Shown here one piece after another: positions 10,981-19,320 of a stretch of 64,000 nucleotides of DNA (position 1 is the first letter of the stretch; every line of letters starts with the position of its first letter). Below the pieces are notes generated by a model, which searched no databases, was not told the DNA's origin, and worked only from the letters and a program-made list of their open reading frames with translations. Position numbers and translations under genes: made by a program. The stretch is from contig CM043950.1 in assembly GCA_014529385.2 (NCBI GenBank), positions 65,304,935-65,368,934 on the forward strand. Reading direction: 5' to 3'. The DNA is from Adiantum capillus-veneris (Eukaryota; Streptophyta; Polypodiopsida; Polypodiales; Pteridaceae).

Positions 10981-11522
10981 ACTTGATCCTTCCCTCTTTG
11001 ATAGAGGGAGCCTTCTAGGAAGAGATACATGCTTGCCTTCTTCATGAGTCTCCTCTTCTGAGCTTTTGTGAAGTCTGGTGGAAACTCACCCTCCAAAATG
11101 TAGCCAATGATGGGAGCCAATGACTCCAATCCCTGGTACCTCGGTTGCTTCACAGCAGCCGCCACCATGATGACCTGCACTTCTTTCTTTACACATGCAA
11201 CGGCTTGTTGTGCAAGTAAATCAGCATCTTCATTTTGTTTCCTAGGAATATGATATAATTGCACTTCCTCAAATTGATTAAATAGCCTACGAATGGCATG
11301 AACTTTTGTCCTTAAGCTTTCATTCTTGCATGCCCAAATGCCTAAAATCTGTTTAACAATGAGAAGTGCATCTCCTTTTACCATGAGACGTTGTATCCCT
11401 TGGCCAATGCACATCTTCAAACCATGAAGTAGTGTGTCATATTCTGCTTCATTGTTGCTAGCTGAACTTGGTAGATTGAACTTCTCTTTCATGACCACCT
11501 CTCCACTTGGGTTGAGCAACAC
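10938..11522 (-). CDS. Gypsy-2 second RNase H (plant/archaeal-type, aRH)
   Basis: This frame follows the RT frame and carries the second RNase H typical of Tat-lineage elements. The first Asp is in LFFDGAF at the end of the RT frame, the Glu in NNEAEYDTLLHGL, the next Asp in LMVKGDALLIVKQ and the last acidic pair in NEDADLLAQQA. All four metal-binding positions are present. A one-base shift near 11535, next to a G-run, separates the first Asp from the rest. The domain degrades RNA in RNA/DNA hybrids and probably replaces the first RNase H, whose catalytic Asp is missing. Confidence 0.87.
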   Translation of the reverse strand: MLLNPSGEVVMKEKFNLPSSASNNEAEYDTLLHGLKMCIGQGIQRLMVKGDALLIVKQILGIWACKNESLRTKVHAIRRLFNQFEEVQLYHIPRKQNEDADLLAQQAVACVKKEVQVIMVAAAVKQPRYQGLESLAPIIGYILEGEFPPDFTKAQKRRLMKKASMYLFLEGSLYQRGKDQVCRRVPTMRKFQPF

Positions 11523-13123
11523 TAGCCCTCCCCCTGCTTTCCTGTGGCTCGACGAAAAGCTCCATCAAAGAACAAGGTAAAAGCATTAGGAATACTTTTT
11601 GGTGGTGGCAATGGTAGGGTCTTTACTTCAGGCACCTTAATCTCCTTTTCATGCACCCTATAAGTGAGAATCCCTGCCAATTGTGCACGCACACTATCTT
11701 CTACCTTGAAAGAGTATTGAAACTCTTGCAACTCCATAATCCACTTTGAGATCCTAGTACTAAGATTCATTTGAGATGACACCCAAGGGAACAAATTTTC
11801 TGCAGTGAGAATTACAAAAGGTTTTGGTAGCAGGTAGGATCTAAACTTTCTCACCGCAAACATGAGAGAAAGCATCATGAGTTCTGCTTCTGTGTAGTCT
11901 CTCTCCAAAGCATTCATGACCCTACTAGCAAAGTAGATGGGTCGCATCCTTGTACTGTGGGGATCTTGTTGTAGCAACACAGCACCAATTGTTTCTTTCC
12001 CAACACTAGAGCTAACAAAGAATGTGTACTCCCAACAAGGAGGCATGAGTGTTGGTAGCTCTGACAAAATGACTTTAATGTTACAAAAGTACTCTTCAAG
12101 CTCATCAGACCATGCAAATTCTACTTGTTGTGTCAACTTTTGCAAAGGGTGAAGTAACTCCGAGGCTAAGTGAATGAAGCGTGACATATACTTCACCTTT
12201 TGAATGAATGAGATGACCTCCTTAAGACTCTTGGGTGATGGTAGCTCAATAAGAGCCTTTGCCTTTGAAGGATCCACTTCAATGCCTTTGTAAGAAACTT
12301 TATGACCAAGCAAGATTACTTCATCCTCACCTATATGGCACTTGTCGGGGTTGAGTTGACCTCCCATGTCGTAGAGCTTCTTTAAACCTTCTTCTACCCT
12401 TTGTAGATGCAATGATTTTGAGCTATAAATACAGAAATCATCAATGAACACCCTAATTGACTTTCCAAAGAATGCTTGAAACACCATATTCATGAAACGT
12501 TGGAATGTTGCAGGAGCATTTGTCAGACCAAATGGCATGACTCTAAAAGCATAACAACCCCAAGGAGTGATAAAGGTTGTTTTCAATTGATCCTCCAATG
12601 CAATCCCTATTTGAAAGTAACCTGAGTAACCATCGCACACAGTGTACTTCTCATGACCAGCTACCTCATTTAGTATCTCATCCTGGAATGGGAGGGGAAA
12701 GTGATCTCTTTTTGTTGCCTCATTGAGGGGACGGTAATCCACACACACCCTCCACTTGCCGTTTTTCTTAGGAGTGACAACAACAGGAGAGACCCACTCT
12801 GAATTCTCCACTGGATAAATGAAACCTGCTGCTAGAAGCTTTCTTACCTCCTTGAGTAAAGCCTGCTCCTTGATGACTCCTAGCCTTCGTAGCTTCTGAG
12901 CCTTAGGTGTGGCCTCTGGCTTCAACTCAATCTTGTGTTGAACAACATCTACTCCACGCACATCGGTGTAGTCTTTAGCAAAAAGCCTAGGAAATTTCCT
13001 TAGCACACATTTGAACTCCTCTCTTTCATCCTTTGTAAGTGTTGTAGATAGCATACCTTCTAGCATTCCTTCATCTTCCACCTTTTGGTTCTCTTGGGAC
13101 CTACCTCTTCCAAACCTTGACAA
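11522..13123 (-). CDS. Gypsy-2 reverse transcriptase and first RNase H
   Basis: This is an uninterrupted 533-residue frame. RT motifs in order: YPVENSEWVSPVVVTPKKNG, WRVCVDYRPLNEAT, DGYSGYFQI, MPFGLTNAPATFQRFM and the catalytic VFIDDF (near 12437-12448). The first RNase H follows, but its usual D-A-S start reads FVSSSVGKETIGAVL, so the catalytic Asp is absent, as in other Tat elements that carry a second RNase H. The frame overlaps the gag-protease frame by 64 bases in another phase, which could be a programmed frameshift or a mutation. It makes cDNA from the element's RNA. Confidence 0.93.
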   Translation of the reverse strand: MSRFGRGRSQENQKVEDEGMLEGMLSTTLTKDEREEFKCVLRKFPRLFAKDYTDVRGVDVVQHKIELKPEATPKAQKLRRLGVIKEQALLKEVRKLLAAGFIYPVENSEWVSPVVVTPKKNGKWRVCVDYRPLNEATKRDHFPLPFQDEILNEVAGHEKYTVCDGYSGYFQIGIALEDQLKTTFITPWGCYAFRVMPFGLTNAPATFQRFMNMVFQAFFGKSIRVFIDDFCIYSSKSLHLQRVEEGLKKLYDMGGQLNPDKCHIGEDEVILLGHKVSYKGIEVDPSKAKALIELPSPKSLKEVISFIQKVKYMSRFIHLASELLHPLQKLTQQVEFAWSDELEEYFCNIKVILSELPTLMPPCWEYTFFVSSSVGKETIGAVLLQQDPHSTRMRPIYFASRVMNALERDYTEAELMMLSLMFAVRKFRSYLLPKPFVILTAENLFPWVSSQMNLSTRISKWIMELQEFQYSFKVEDSVRAQLAGILTYRVHEKEIKVPEVKTLPLPPPKSIPNAFTLFFDGAFRRATGKQGEG

Positions 13124-14373
13124 GAGGTCTCCTGGTTGCTTGGCTTAAACCTTACCCCCATGACTTCGATGGAAGACTCCTCTTCAGTAATGCTGCCGCT
13201 ACTTTCTTCTTCTGAAGTGCTATCGGTCCAACCTTCTTCCGTCTCACTTTGAGATGATTCTTCATGGAGCTCCTCTTGGCGTTGCTCCTTCATGTCAAAG
13301 ACAACCTTCTTGTGATTGTCATTCCTGCAAATTAGCTTTCCACTCTCCCAATCCTGCAAAGCTCGCATTTTCATTAGCCATGGTCTTCCTAGGATAAATG
13401 GGTAACCATTTCCCTTGGTAGACATGACATAGAAATCCACTGCCTTCTTAATGCCAAAGGCCTCTACAAAAACATTTTTACAAATGCCTACGCACCTAGC
13501 CTTGCTATTGTTTGCCATTTTCACTTTGATTTCAGGTGTCTCATGGATGTGCATGCCTAGTCTTTGCATGAGCCCTTCTGTCATGATGCAAATTTGTGCA
13601 CCCCCATCCACTAGACCTTTCCTAACCAATCTTCCTTTTATGTAACAATCTAGCACAGGTGTAATATCCTCGTTCATTTCAGCATGTGCAATTTTTACAA
13701 CAGGAAAACTCTCTTTTACCTTTCTCCTAGTGCTAACTGCCTTTGTTAAATCCCTCCTAACTTGTGGGCATAATGCAAGAAACTGAGGCCATGAGATATC
13801 AGGACCCTTACCTCGCATGTCTTCCAACAGGTTGTATGGAGCCATACCATGTCCAAGAGGGAAGTCTTGGAGATTGATACGACGTCGAGTCCTCTTAGCT
13901 TCCTTGGTCTCCTTTGCCTTCTTGCCTTGTCCATGGTCACTCTGTGATGGGACACCCTCTTTCTCTTTACCTTTTCCTCGGCCACGCTTAATGCCATTTG
14001 CTTCCATGTCAACCTCATTTGAATTTGTCACCTCTACCACATGCACATTTGGATCTGGCAAAGGTGGAACTCCTTCTACCCCTTGTGGAGGTGGTCTTGG
14101 TCCATTTGGCCTTTGTAGAAGCCTTGGTTGTTGACCAGCTCCTTCTCCTGCATTCATCACTGGGTAATTCAAGTTAGGTCTCCCTGGCTCTCCACGGGGC
14201 CAAGGACAATTATACATCCCATGTCCAGACTCTCCGCAATTCCAACATTGCAAGACTCTCCTAGTTCGTGGTGGATCTCGCTCTTCTGACTTCTTTGCTT
14301 GTCCCTTTGGACCTACAGCTTGTGCAAGGTGAATTGACAGGCTGCTTAAAGATTCATTTAACTTCTCAATCAC
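13060..14373 (-). CDS. Gypsy-2 gag nucleocapsid and protease
   Basis: This 437-residue frame contains a classic zinc knuckle CWNCGESGHGMYNC (14206-14247), a Pro/basic linker, and a retropepsin with active site LVDGGAQICIM (13600-13608 encodes D-G-G) and the C-terminal IILG-like FILGRPWLMKM. The D-G-G-A active site instead of D-[ST]-G-A is shared, with a D to N change, by Gypsy-3. An acidic Glu/Ser-rich tail follows. The frame is separated from the capsid part (14586-14984) by a one-base shift in a T-run near 14590. Confidence 0.9.
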   Translation of the reverse strand: MIEKLNESLSSLSIHLAQAVGPKGQAKKSEERDPPRTRRVLQCWNCGESGHGMYNCPWPRGEPGRPNLNYPVMNAGEGAGQQPRLLQRPNGPRPPPQGVEGVPPLPDPNVHVVEVTNSNEVDMEANGIKRGRGKGKEKEGVPSQSDHGQGKKAKETKEAKRTRRRINLQDFPLGHGMAPYNLLEDMRGKGPDISWPQFLALCPQVRRDLTKAVSTRRKVKESFPVVKIAHAEMNEDITPVLDCYIKGRLVRKGLVDGGAQICIMTEGLMQRLGMHIHETPEIKVKMANNSKARCVGICKNVFVEAFGIKKAVDFYVMSTKGNGYPFILGRPWLMKMRALQDWESGKLICRNDNHKKVVFDMKEQRQEELHEESSQSETEEGWTDSTSEEESSGSITEEESSIEVMGVRFKPSNQETSCQGLEEVGPKRTKRWKMKEC

Positions 14374-14585
14374 TTCAGCCGTTACCTCAGGAATCTCCCT
14401 AGATGTTGATGCTTGTGACTTACCTTTGGGTCTAAGACCTTCTATTGGAACCTCTCCCCTTAAGCACTTGAGTTTCCTATACTTCTCAGCAGCCCTAGTT
14501 TTCGCTGCATCAAAAGTAGCAGGTGCACCCGCCTCAACTTTTACCTTAAGGTCAGGAAAGAGTCCGGCTATGAACCTCTCCTTCT

Positions 14586-14984
14586 TTAAAATTCTGCACC
14601 ATCACCAGGGTTAGCAACATTTCGTATCCATAGAGCCCAAAGACGTAGAAACTCTTGCTTGTACAAGTAGTAGTCATCTAAGTCTTTTTGCTTATGAGAA
14701 ACAATGTCTTGCCATAGTTTTTGAGTGTTTTGGGGATCAAAGAAGTATCTCTTAAAACGATTCAAAACTTCTGTGTAATTCCCCTTAACTTCCGCAGGCA
14801 AAGAGTCAAACCAAGTACTAGCATCTTTCCTAAGGACCACCTCAAACATTTCTACATGTTCTTGATCGGTTACTATCCTCTTGATACGGCAAGACATCTT
14901 GAAATTTGCTAAAAATAATTCTGCATCCTCTCCAGGCTCTCCAAAGAAAAGAGGATATCCAGACATTTGGCGTTGGCTCTCCAT
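14586..14984 (-). CDS. Gypsy-2 gag capsid part
   Basis: The 132-residue frame begins MESQRQMSGYPLFFGEPGED and carries the retrotransposon capsid pattern (VVLRKDASTWFDSLPAEVK, then DYYLYKQEFLRLW). A one-base shift near 14590 puts the remainder (KKERFIAGLFPDLKVKV, in another phase) out of frame, and that phase then joins the nucleocapsid-protease frame. Gag forms the particle that packages the RNA. It follows the extra b2 frame (ending at 15034) by about 50 bases. Confidence 0.88.
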   Translation of the reverse strand: MESQRQMSGYPLFFGEPGEDAELFLANFKMSCRIKRIVTDQEHVEMFEVVLRKDASTWFDSLPAEVKGNYTEVLNRFKRYFFDPQNTQKLWQDIVSHKQKDLDDYYLYKQEFLRLWALWIRNVANPGDGAEF

Positions 14985-15033
14985 TATTATGAAAGATTAC
15001 AACACGAGTTACAATAAGGGATACAATAGAGAT

Positions 15034-15492
15034 TTAGAACCACTCGCCTGCAAATGAAGAAGTGAGAAAATACCACTCTAGGTTTTCTTCTTCAGCTATC
15101 CAAGCTTCAATAAGGTCTCGATTTGTTTGATCAAAACAAAAGGGTAGACTATTGATGAGCTCTAAGAAGGGTTGAAATTCTTCAAAGCTAAGGCGATAAA
15201 CAGAAATCTCTAGAACTTCATTTTCTGGATCCAAAAGAGCAACCACGTCCCAAGTGATAAATTGCACTTGCTCTACAATTCCCAATGCACAAGCGGTTTG
15301 TATAAAAACTAGATCTTCATGCTCGTCGAAGGCCGTGAGAAAGTAGCAATTGACTAGGAGCTCCTTTCCTTCGAGTTCCACACAGTCGGAGTGAGGCAAC
15401 CTTCTCACAATTTCATAAAGAACATCCTCATCAAGTCCAATCAAGTTTGCAAGATTTAAAGACTCCACTTGTGCTACAAAATTCCTGGACAA
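15034..15492 (-). CDS. Gypsy-2 extra frame b2 (unknown protein, paralogue of b1)
   Basis: This 152-residue intact frame lies between the primer site and gag. It aligns along its length with b1: LYEIVRRLPH matches LQEQVVRRLPH, then FIQTACALGIVEQVQF, the strand ISVYRLSFEEFQPFLELINS and LPFCFDQTNRDLIEAW. It is acidic and shows no signal peptide, membrane segment or catalytic motif. The start (LDEDVLYEIVRRLPHSDCV) resembles the first helix of an F-box, but the later F-box positions are not convincing. Extra frames before gag are known in Ogre/Tat elements; I do not recognise this one. Confidence 0.75.
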   Translation of the reverse strand: MSRNFVAQVESLNLANLIGLDEDVLYEIVRRLPHSDCVELEGKELLVNCYFLTAFDEHEDLVFIQTACALGIVEQVQFITWDVVALLDPENEVLEISVYRLSFEEFQPFLELINSLPFCFDQTNRDLIEAWIAEEENLEWYFLTSSFAGEWF

Positions 15493-15538
15493 AAACTCCT
15501 TAGGATTATGGTTAAATCATTCAAAAGCATAAAGAGAT

Positions 15539-16093
15539 TTACAATGTCTCTATGAACAAAGTGTCATAGAAAGTAGAGAAGGATGAGAATTTATACAAAT
15601 TTGCAATCTTCTCTATGCTCTCTTTATTAAGACAAGCTCTGAATAGCTCCCTATCTCCTTTGTTGAAAGCGAAAGGAAGACTATTAATAAGACGCAAATG
15701 AGGGAAAAATTCACCAAATGTGAGTCTATGAAGCATGAACTCTGGCCGCAAGTTTCCTGAAGAGTCTTCCTCAATGGTGAAATGCACTCGCCAAACGCCA
15801 AATTTCACTCTATTTACCAATCTTAGGGCACACACTAGTTGGATGAATGCGCGGTCTTCCTTAGTGCCCAACAACAAGAGGAAAATGGAATCCACGCGTA
15901 GGACCTTCCGTCTTAACTTCACCACCCTCTTGTTATGAGGGAGACGCCTTACTACTTGCTCCTGCAACTCAATTGGTAATAGAGCTAGATCTCTAAGGAT
16001 TGAACTTTCACTGCACACACATTCCCAGTTAGAACAAATGATCATTTTTTTGTTTCTTGTAACAACTTGGACAAAGAAAAAACAAACATACAC
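15539..16093 (-). CDS. Gypsy-2 extra frame b1 (unknown protein, F-box-like start)
   Basis: This is a 184-residue intact frame; an internal Met near residue 17 (MIICSNWE) is an equally plausible start. It contains LALLPIELQEQVVRRLPHNK, which resembles the L-P-x-E-L-x-x-x-I/V-x-x-R-L-P opening of plant F-box domains. FIQLVCALRLVNRVKFGVW and LHRLTFGEFFPHLRLINS follow and are clearly related to b2. The pair arose by tandem duplication and both members stayed open, suggesting constraint. The F-box reading is inference from one motif; no substrate-binding repeats are present. Confidence 0.75.
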   Translation of the reverse strand: MYVCFFFVQVVTRNKKMIICSNWECVCSESSILRDLALLPIELQEQVVRRLPHNKRVVKLRRKVLRVDSIFLLLLGTKEDRAFIQLVCALRLVNRVKFGVWRVHFTIEEDSSGNLRPEFMLHRLTFGEFFPHLRLINSLPFAFNKGDRELFRACLNKESIEKIANLYKFSSFSTFYDTLFIETL

Positions 16094-16119
16094 ACTATTT
16101 TGCCGGGCTGCACTTCATT

Positions 16120-16338
16120 TTAAAATAAAATGAACACATGTACATCAAAAGAAGTGTGGTAGTTGATGAGAGGTAGAATGACAGGGTTTGGTGATGCAAG
16201 AATTTCTCCTGCTCTTTGGGCACCAAACATGAACACCATTCGTTGTTGAAAATGGATCTTTCTACTAATTGCAACGTTTATTCTAATGTGTGGAGTAAAA
16301 TGAAAGGGAAAAACCTCTATTCCTGGGCCATTATCCAT
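16120..16338 (-). CDS. Gypsy-2 extra frame a2 (small unknown protein, paralogue of a1)
   Basis: This 72-residue intact frame ends ASPNPVILPLINYHTSFDV then HVFILF. Frame a1 ends ASVNPFILPLIRYDLSLDV then YIFVLF. The upstream halves also match (INVAISRKIHFQ against HIIVSTKLQFQ). The protein is hydrophobic and strand-rich, with no recognised domain. It lies 20-30 bases from its neighbours on both sides, as part of a compact string of four frames ahead of gag. Function unknown. Confidence 0.65.
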   Translation of the reverse strand: MDNGPGIEVFPFHFTPHIRINVAISRKIHFQQRMVFMFGAQRAGEILASPNPVILPLINYHTSFDVHVFILF

Positions 16339-16359
16339 GGCCTATGCATGTCCTAATGC

Positions 16360-16572
16360 TTAAAACAAAACAAAAATATAGACGTCCAAACTAAGGTCGT
16401 ACCTAATGAGAGGCAAAATAAAAGGATTTACTGAAGCGTTTATCTCGACCAACCTAAGAGGACCTAAAATTCTACGAATGACACGTTGAAATTGCAACTT
16501 AGTACTAACAATTATGTGTACCTTTTGCCTTGCAATGGGAATGAAGGGATCATACAAATCTTCGTGATTCAT
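16360..16572 (-). CDS. Gypsy-2 extra frame a1 (small unknown protein, paralogue of a2)
   Basis: This 70-residue intact frame is the first after the primer site. It shares the C-terminal pattern E-I-x-A-S-x-N-P-x-I-L-P-L-I-x-Y with a2, so it is a tandem duplicate. It has no Cys/His cluster, signal peptide or membrane helix. Gypsy-3, which shares the primer site and domain order, has no counterpart: its gag starts about 45 bases from the primer site. Function unknown. Confidence 0.65.
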   Translation of the reverse strand: MNHEDLYDPFIPIARQKVHIIVSTKLQFQRVIRRILGPLRLVEINASVNPFILPLIRYDLSLDVYIFVLF

Positions 16573-16626
16573 GCAAACTACTTGACTATGCTAAAGGTTG
16601 ATTCTACACAAAAATACACAAGCCGT

Positions 16627-16644
16627 TCCTCAGTGGGGGCACCA
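16627..16644 (-). other. Primer binding site of Gypsy-2
   Basis: On the minus strand TGGTGCCCCCACTGAGGA begins three bases after the 5' LTR end. It implies a tRNA 3' end of ...GGGGGCACCA. Gypsy-3 carries the identical 18 bases. I cannot name the tRNA. Confidence 0.8.
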
Positions 16645-16647
16645 ATT

Positions 16648-16906
16648 TGAGGCGGTCCGGGGCGGGCAACAAGAAGAGCAACCTCTAGACACCCTTCAAG
16701 GCTCCCGTGCTGCTCAATGGGGCTGGGGCACAACACAACACAAACCAAAATAACAAACCCACAGCCAAATCCCAACTACATAAGGGGCACCACCTAGTTT
16801 AAGAGCGAACTAGGACGCAAAAGAGGAGAATCGTTAGAGCAACCCACAAACAAGCAATGAATTTACACTAACCCTAACACCAATGGAACACTCTCACACA
16901 CTAAAA

Positions 16907-16944
<38 letters not shown>

Positions 16945-19320
16945 TGCTCGGGCTGCTTTGAAACGTATCGGCAATGATCAAGCAAACAAAACTATATATT
17001 TAAGAAAGAGAGAGAAAGGGGGAGGGGGTGCTTGTTGCATTAATACCTTCTTACGAATCTGTCATGACAAATCAAAGTGAGATTAGTATTTGTTCAACAT
17101 AGCTTGCGTAAATTTCACCACAACACATCACAAAAAAAACCACCCCAATCACTGTCTTAAAGCCAGGGGAGTCCTCTCCACCCTGTCGCCCTCTTACAGT
17201 ATGTGGGATTTATGGCTAGATTGATGACAACACCAGAGACAAGCTATCAAGAACTTAACAAAAAAACACCAAGACACTTACGCATCATTGTTGTCCATTA
17301 CTTCACGTTGGAAGGGAGACAAAGTATCCAAGCTTAGTCCAAATCCACCCTCCTTGATTCAGCAAATGTTGGGCTTACACTAGTAGGAGAAATGATAGAT
17401 TTCCTACTCTCAATTGAATGATCACTCTCTCTCTTACAATGGCATAGAGTTCCCTTGCTAATCCCCTATTACAACACATGCACATGCATAAGACAATGAG
17501 CTTCCACTCAAGAGCTCCTTCTAGAGAGGTTCAGCTTTGCTTCTCAAGCTATAGCATAGTGCTCTTGCTTATGGCTCCCCCTTTTTGTGCTAGCTACACC
17601 CTCCTTTTATAGCAATTTTGAAGGCTAGGGTTACTCCTCTAACCATGGTTGGGTTAGATTTTCAGCAATTTATCTAATTTCTTTTGCTTGGAATTATCAA
17701 GAAGTTGGTGGGGAAAGAGAGAGGAGAGAAATGGAGGTGATAGGACTTTTCATAGTGGGTTAGTGTTAGTAGAGTTAGTATTAATTTACAAAGGGAATTG
17801 GTTATTTACAATGGGAGTATCCATGTAGGATACAAATAAGGAAGAAAAACTCTTAAGAGGTAAGAAAAGGTGGATTTCTTACAAGGTTGATGCTCCAAGT
17901 GTCTTGAGTAGGGCCAATTTTGACGCTTGTTGACGGTCCACTAGCTTTGACGGTACATTTTTTCTCCACTCTTGACCTTCCTTGAGAGACAAGGTAATTG
18001 AAGCTGAGTAATCAACCACCATGATGCTGTCTTTTAAGAGAAGAGGCTGAATTTTGTGGTTTTTTTGATAGATATGGGTAAATTGGAGGAGGAAAAATGA
18101 GACTAGGTGGTCAATTTTGGAATGGAATTGTGTGTGGGAGGTATGAGTTCACCATGGTTTCTCTTATTCTTCAAGGTTGAGGAGAAGGTGAGTAGTGTGC
18201 AGAGAGGAGTGGTGAGAGAGATGGGGATGATGAGTGGAGAAGTGTGTGTGAAAGAGGAAAATGATAAAGTGGAAGAGAGAGTGTGGCTGCATAGCATGGG
18301 AAAATTGGGGTCCACTAAAAAAATCATAGCTCACAGCTCGTAGCTCAAAAAAATATGAAAAACTTTGAGGCAAAATTTCAGCTCACGAGCTACAACTTTT
18401 GTTTGTATCACCTTTTCAAATTCGGAGAGCAAGTGAACTTTAAAAATTCAGCAAAACCGACCGTTTTTTTCCACTACAAAGGTCCTTGTGGGGTCCTTCT
18501 TTGGATGATTCTTTTGAATACTTCCAAGAGTGAGCCCTCCATAGTGCATGTATGCATGCCACCTACCCTTGACCTTATTTGGTAGGTCTATAATTGAAGA
18601 TATTGTTGAGATTAGGATATAAGTGAATAGTACTACTAAGAAAATCAAATATTGAGGGATCTAAAAAATATGTACATGTCAAATATAAATAATATAAGTG
18701 GAAAAAATATAAAGGGGTCAAAAGAAATCTCTCTCATTATGAGGCTACCATAAAAAGATAAATATTTTTGGTGTTCTAATTTTTTAGAAACAAACAAAAT
18801 AGATGTAGGAAGGGAAAAATCAAAATAGTAAAAAAATATACACATAAATAAAACTAGTTTTTTTGGATTTTTGTTGGGGTGGAGTTACACCAAATATAAG
18901 AGAAGCTTACATGAAAATATTTCTATATGGAATAAAGAGTATGAAAAATGGTAATAAAAATTGTGGTAATGGTGAGGCAATGTACAGAGCATAAATAACA
19001 CACACCTAGGTAGAAATATTTAAATAAATACCAACATAATTATGAAAAAATCTTTTATTTAGGCCCTATATATAAAGAAATATTTACATACGCATGGGCC
19101 ATAATATACTTATATTTTTTTATTTTTTATTTTTTATTTTGGCTCAACTAGCCCAATGACTAGCTAATTGAGGGTTTTTTAAGAAGATATGGGAAAAGTC
19201 CCGTGACTCACGCACGCCTATGTACAGTGAAATGGTAGGGATAGCTATAGTGTTTGGGTGATTTTGGTAGGGTGAGGTAACTCACTGTGGTAATTACAAA
19301 GAGCCGAAAAACGGCTATCA
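16648..19320 (-). repeat. Gypsy-2 5' LTR (2.67 kb)
   Basis: It is nearly identical to 6975-9678. TATA box (minus strand) at 17604-17611. The (GA)n tract is at 16910-16941. It ends at GGCTATCA beside the flank CCATG. Its interior has no gene. Confidence 0.95.
16910..16941. repeat. (GA)n microsatellite in Gypsy-2 5' LTR
   Basis: A GA run of about 32 bases, the short counterpart of 7237-7298. Confidence 0.95.

Larger units (their letters stand above)
6975..19320 (-). mobile_element. Gypsy-2: Tat-type Ty3-gypsy retrotransposon, nearly complete (12.3 kb)
   Basis: It is bounded by TGAGGCGG and GGCTATCA. Flanks are CCATG at 19321-19325 and the decayed match TCCAG at 6970-6974, inside the gag-pro junction of Copia-1. 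Order on the minus strand: 5' LTR (16648-19320), primer site, four small frames (two paralogous pairs), gag, protease, RT, RNase H, a second plant-type RNase H, integrase, polypurine tract, 3' LTR (6975-9678). The two RNase H domains mark the Tat lineage. The LTRs are nearly identical by eye, so insertion was recent, yet the coding region contains several single-base frameshifts. Confidence 0.93.

Noticed and set aside
13817-14134. Plus-strand frame of 105 residues
   Set aside because: It is antisense to the Gypsy-2 gag-protease gene and reflects its codon composition.
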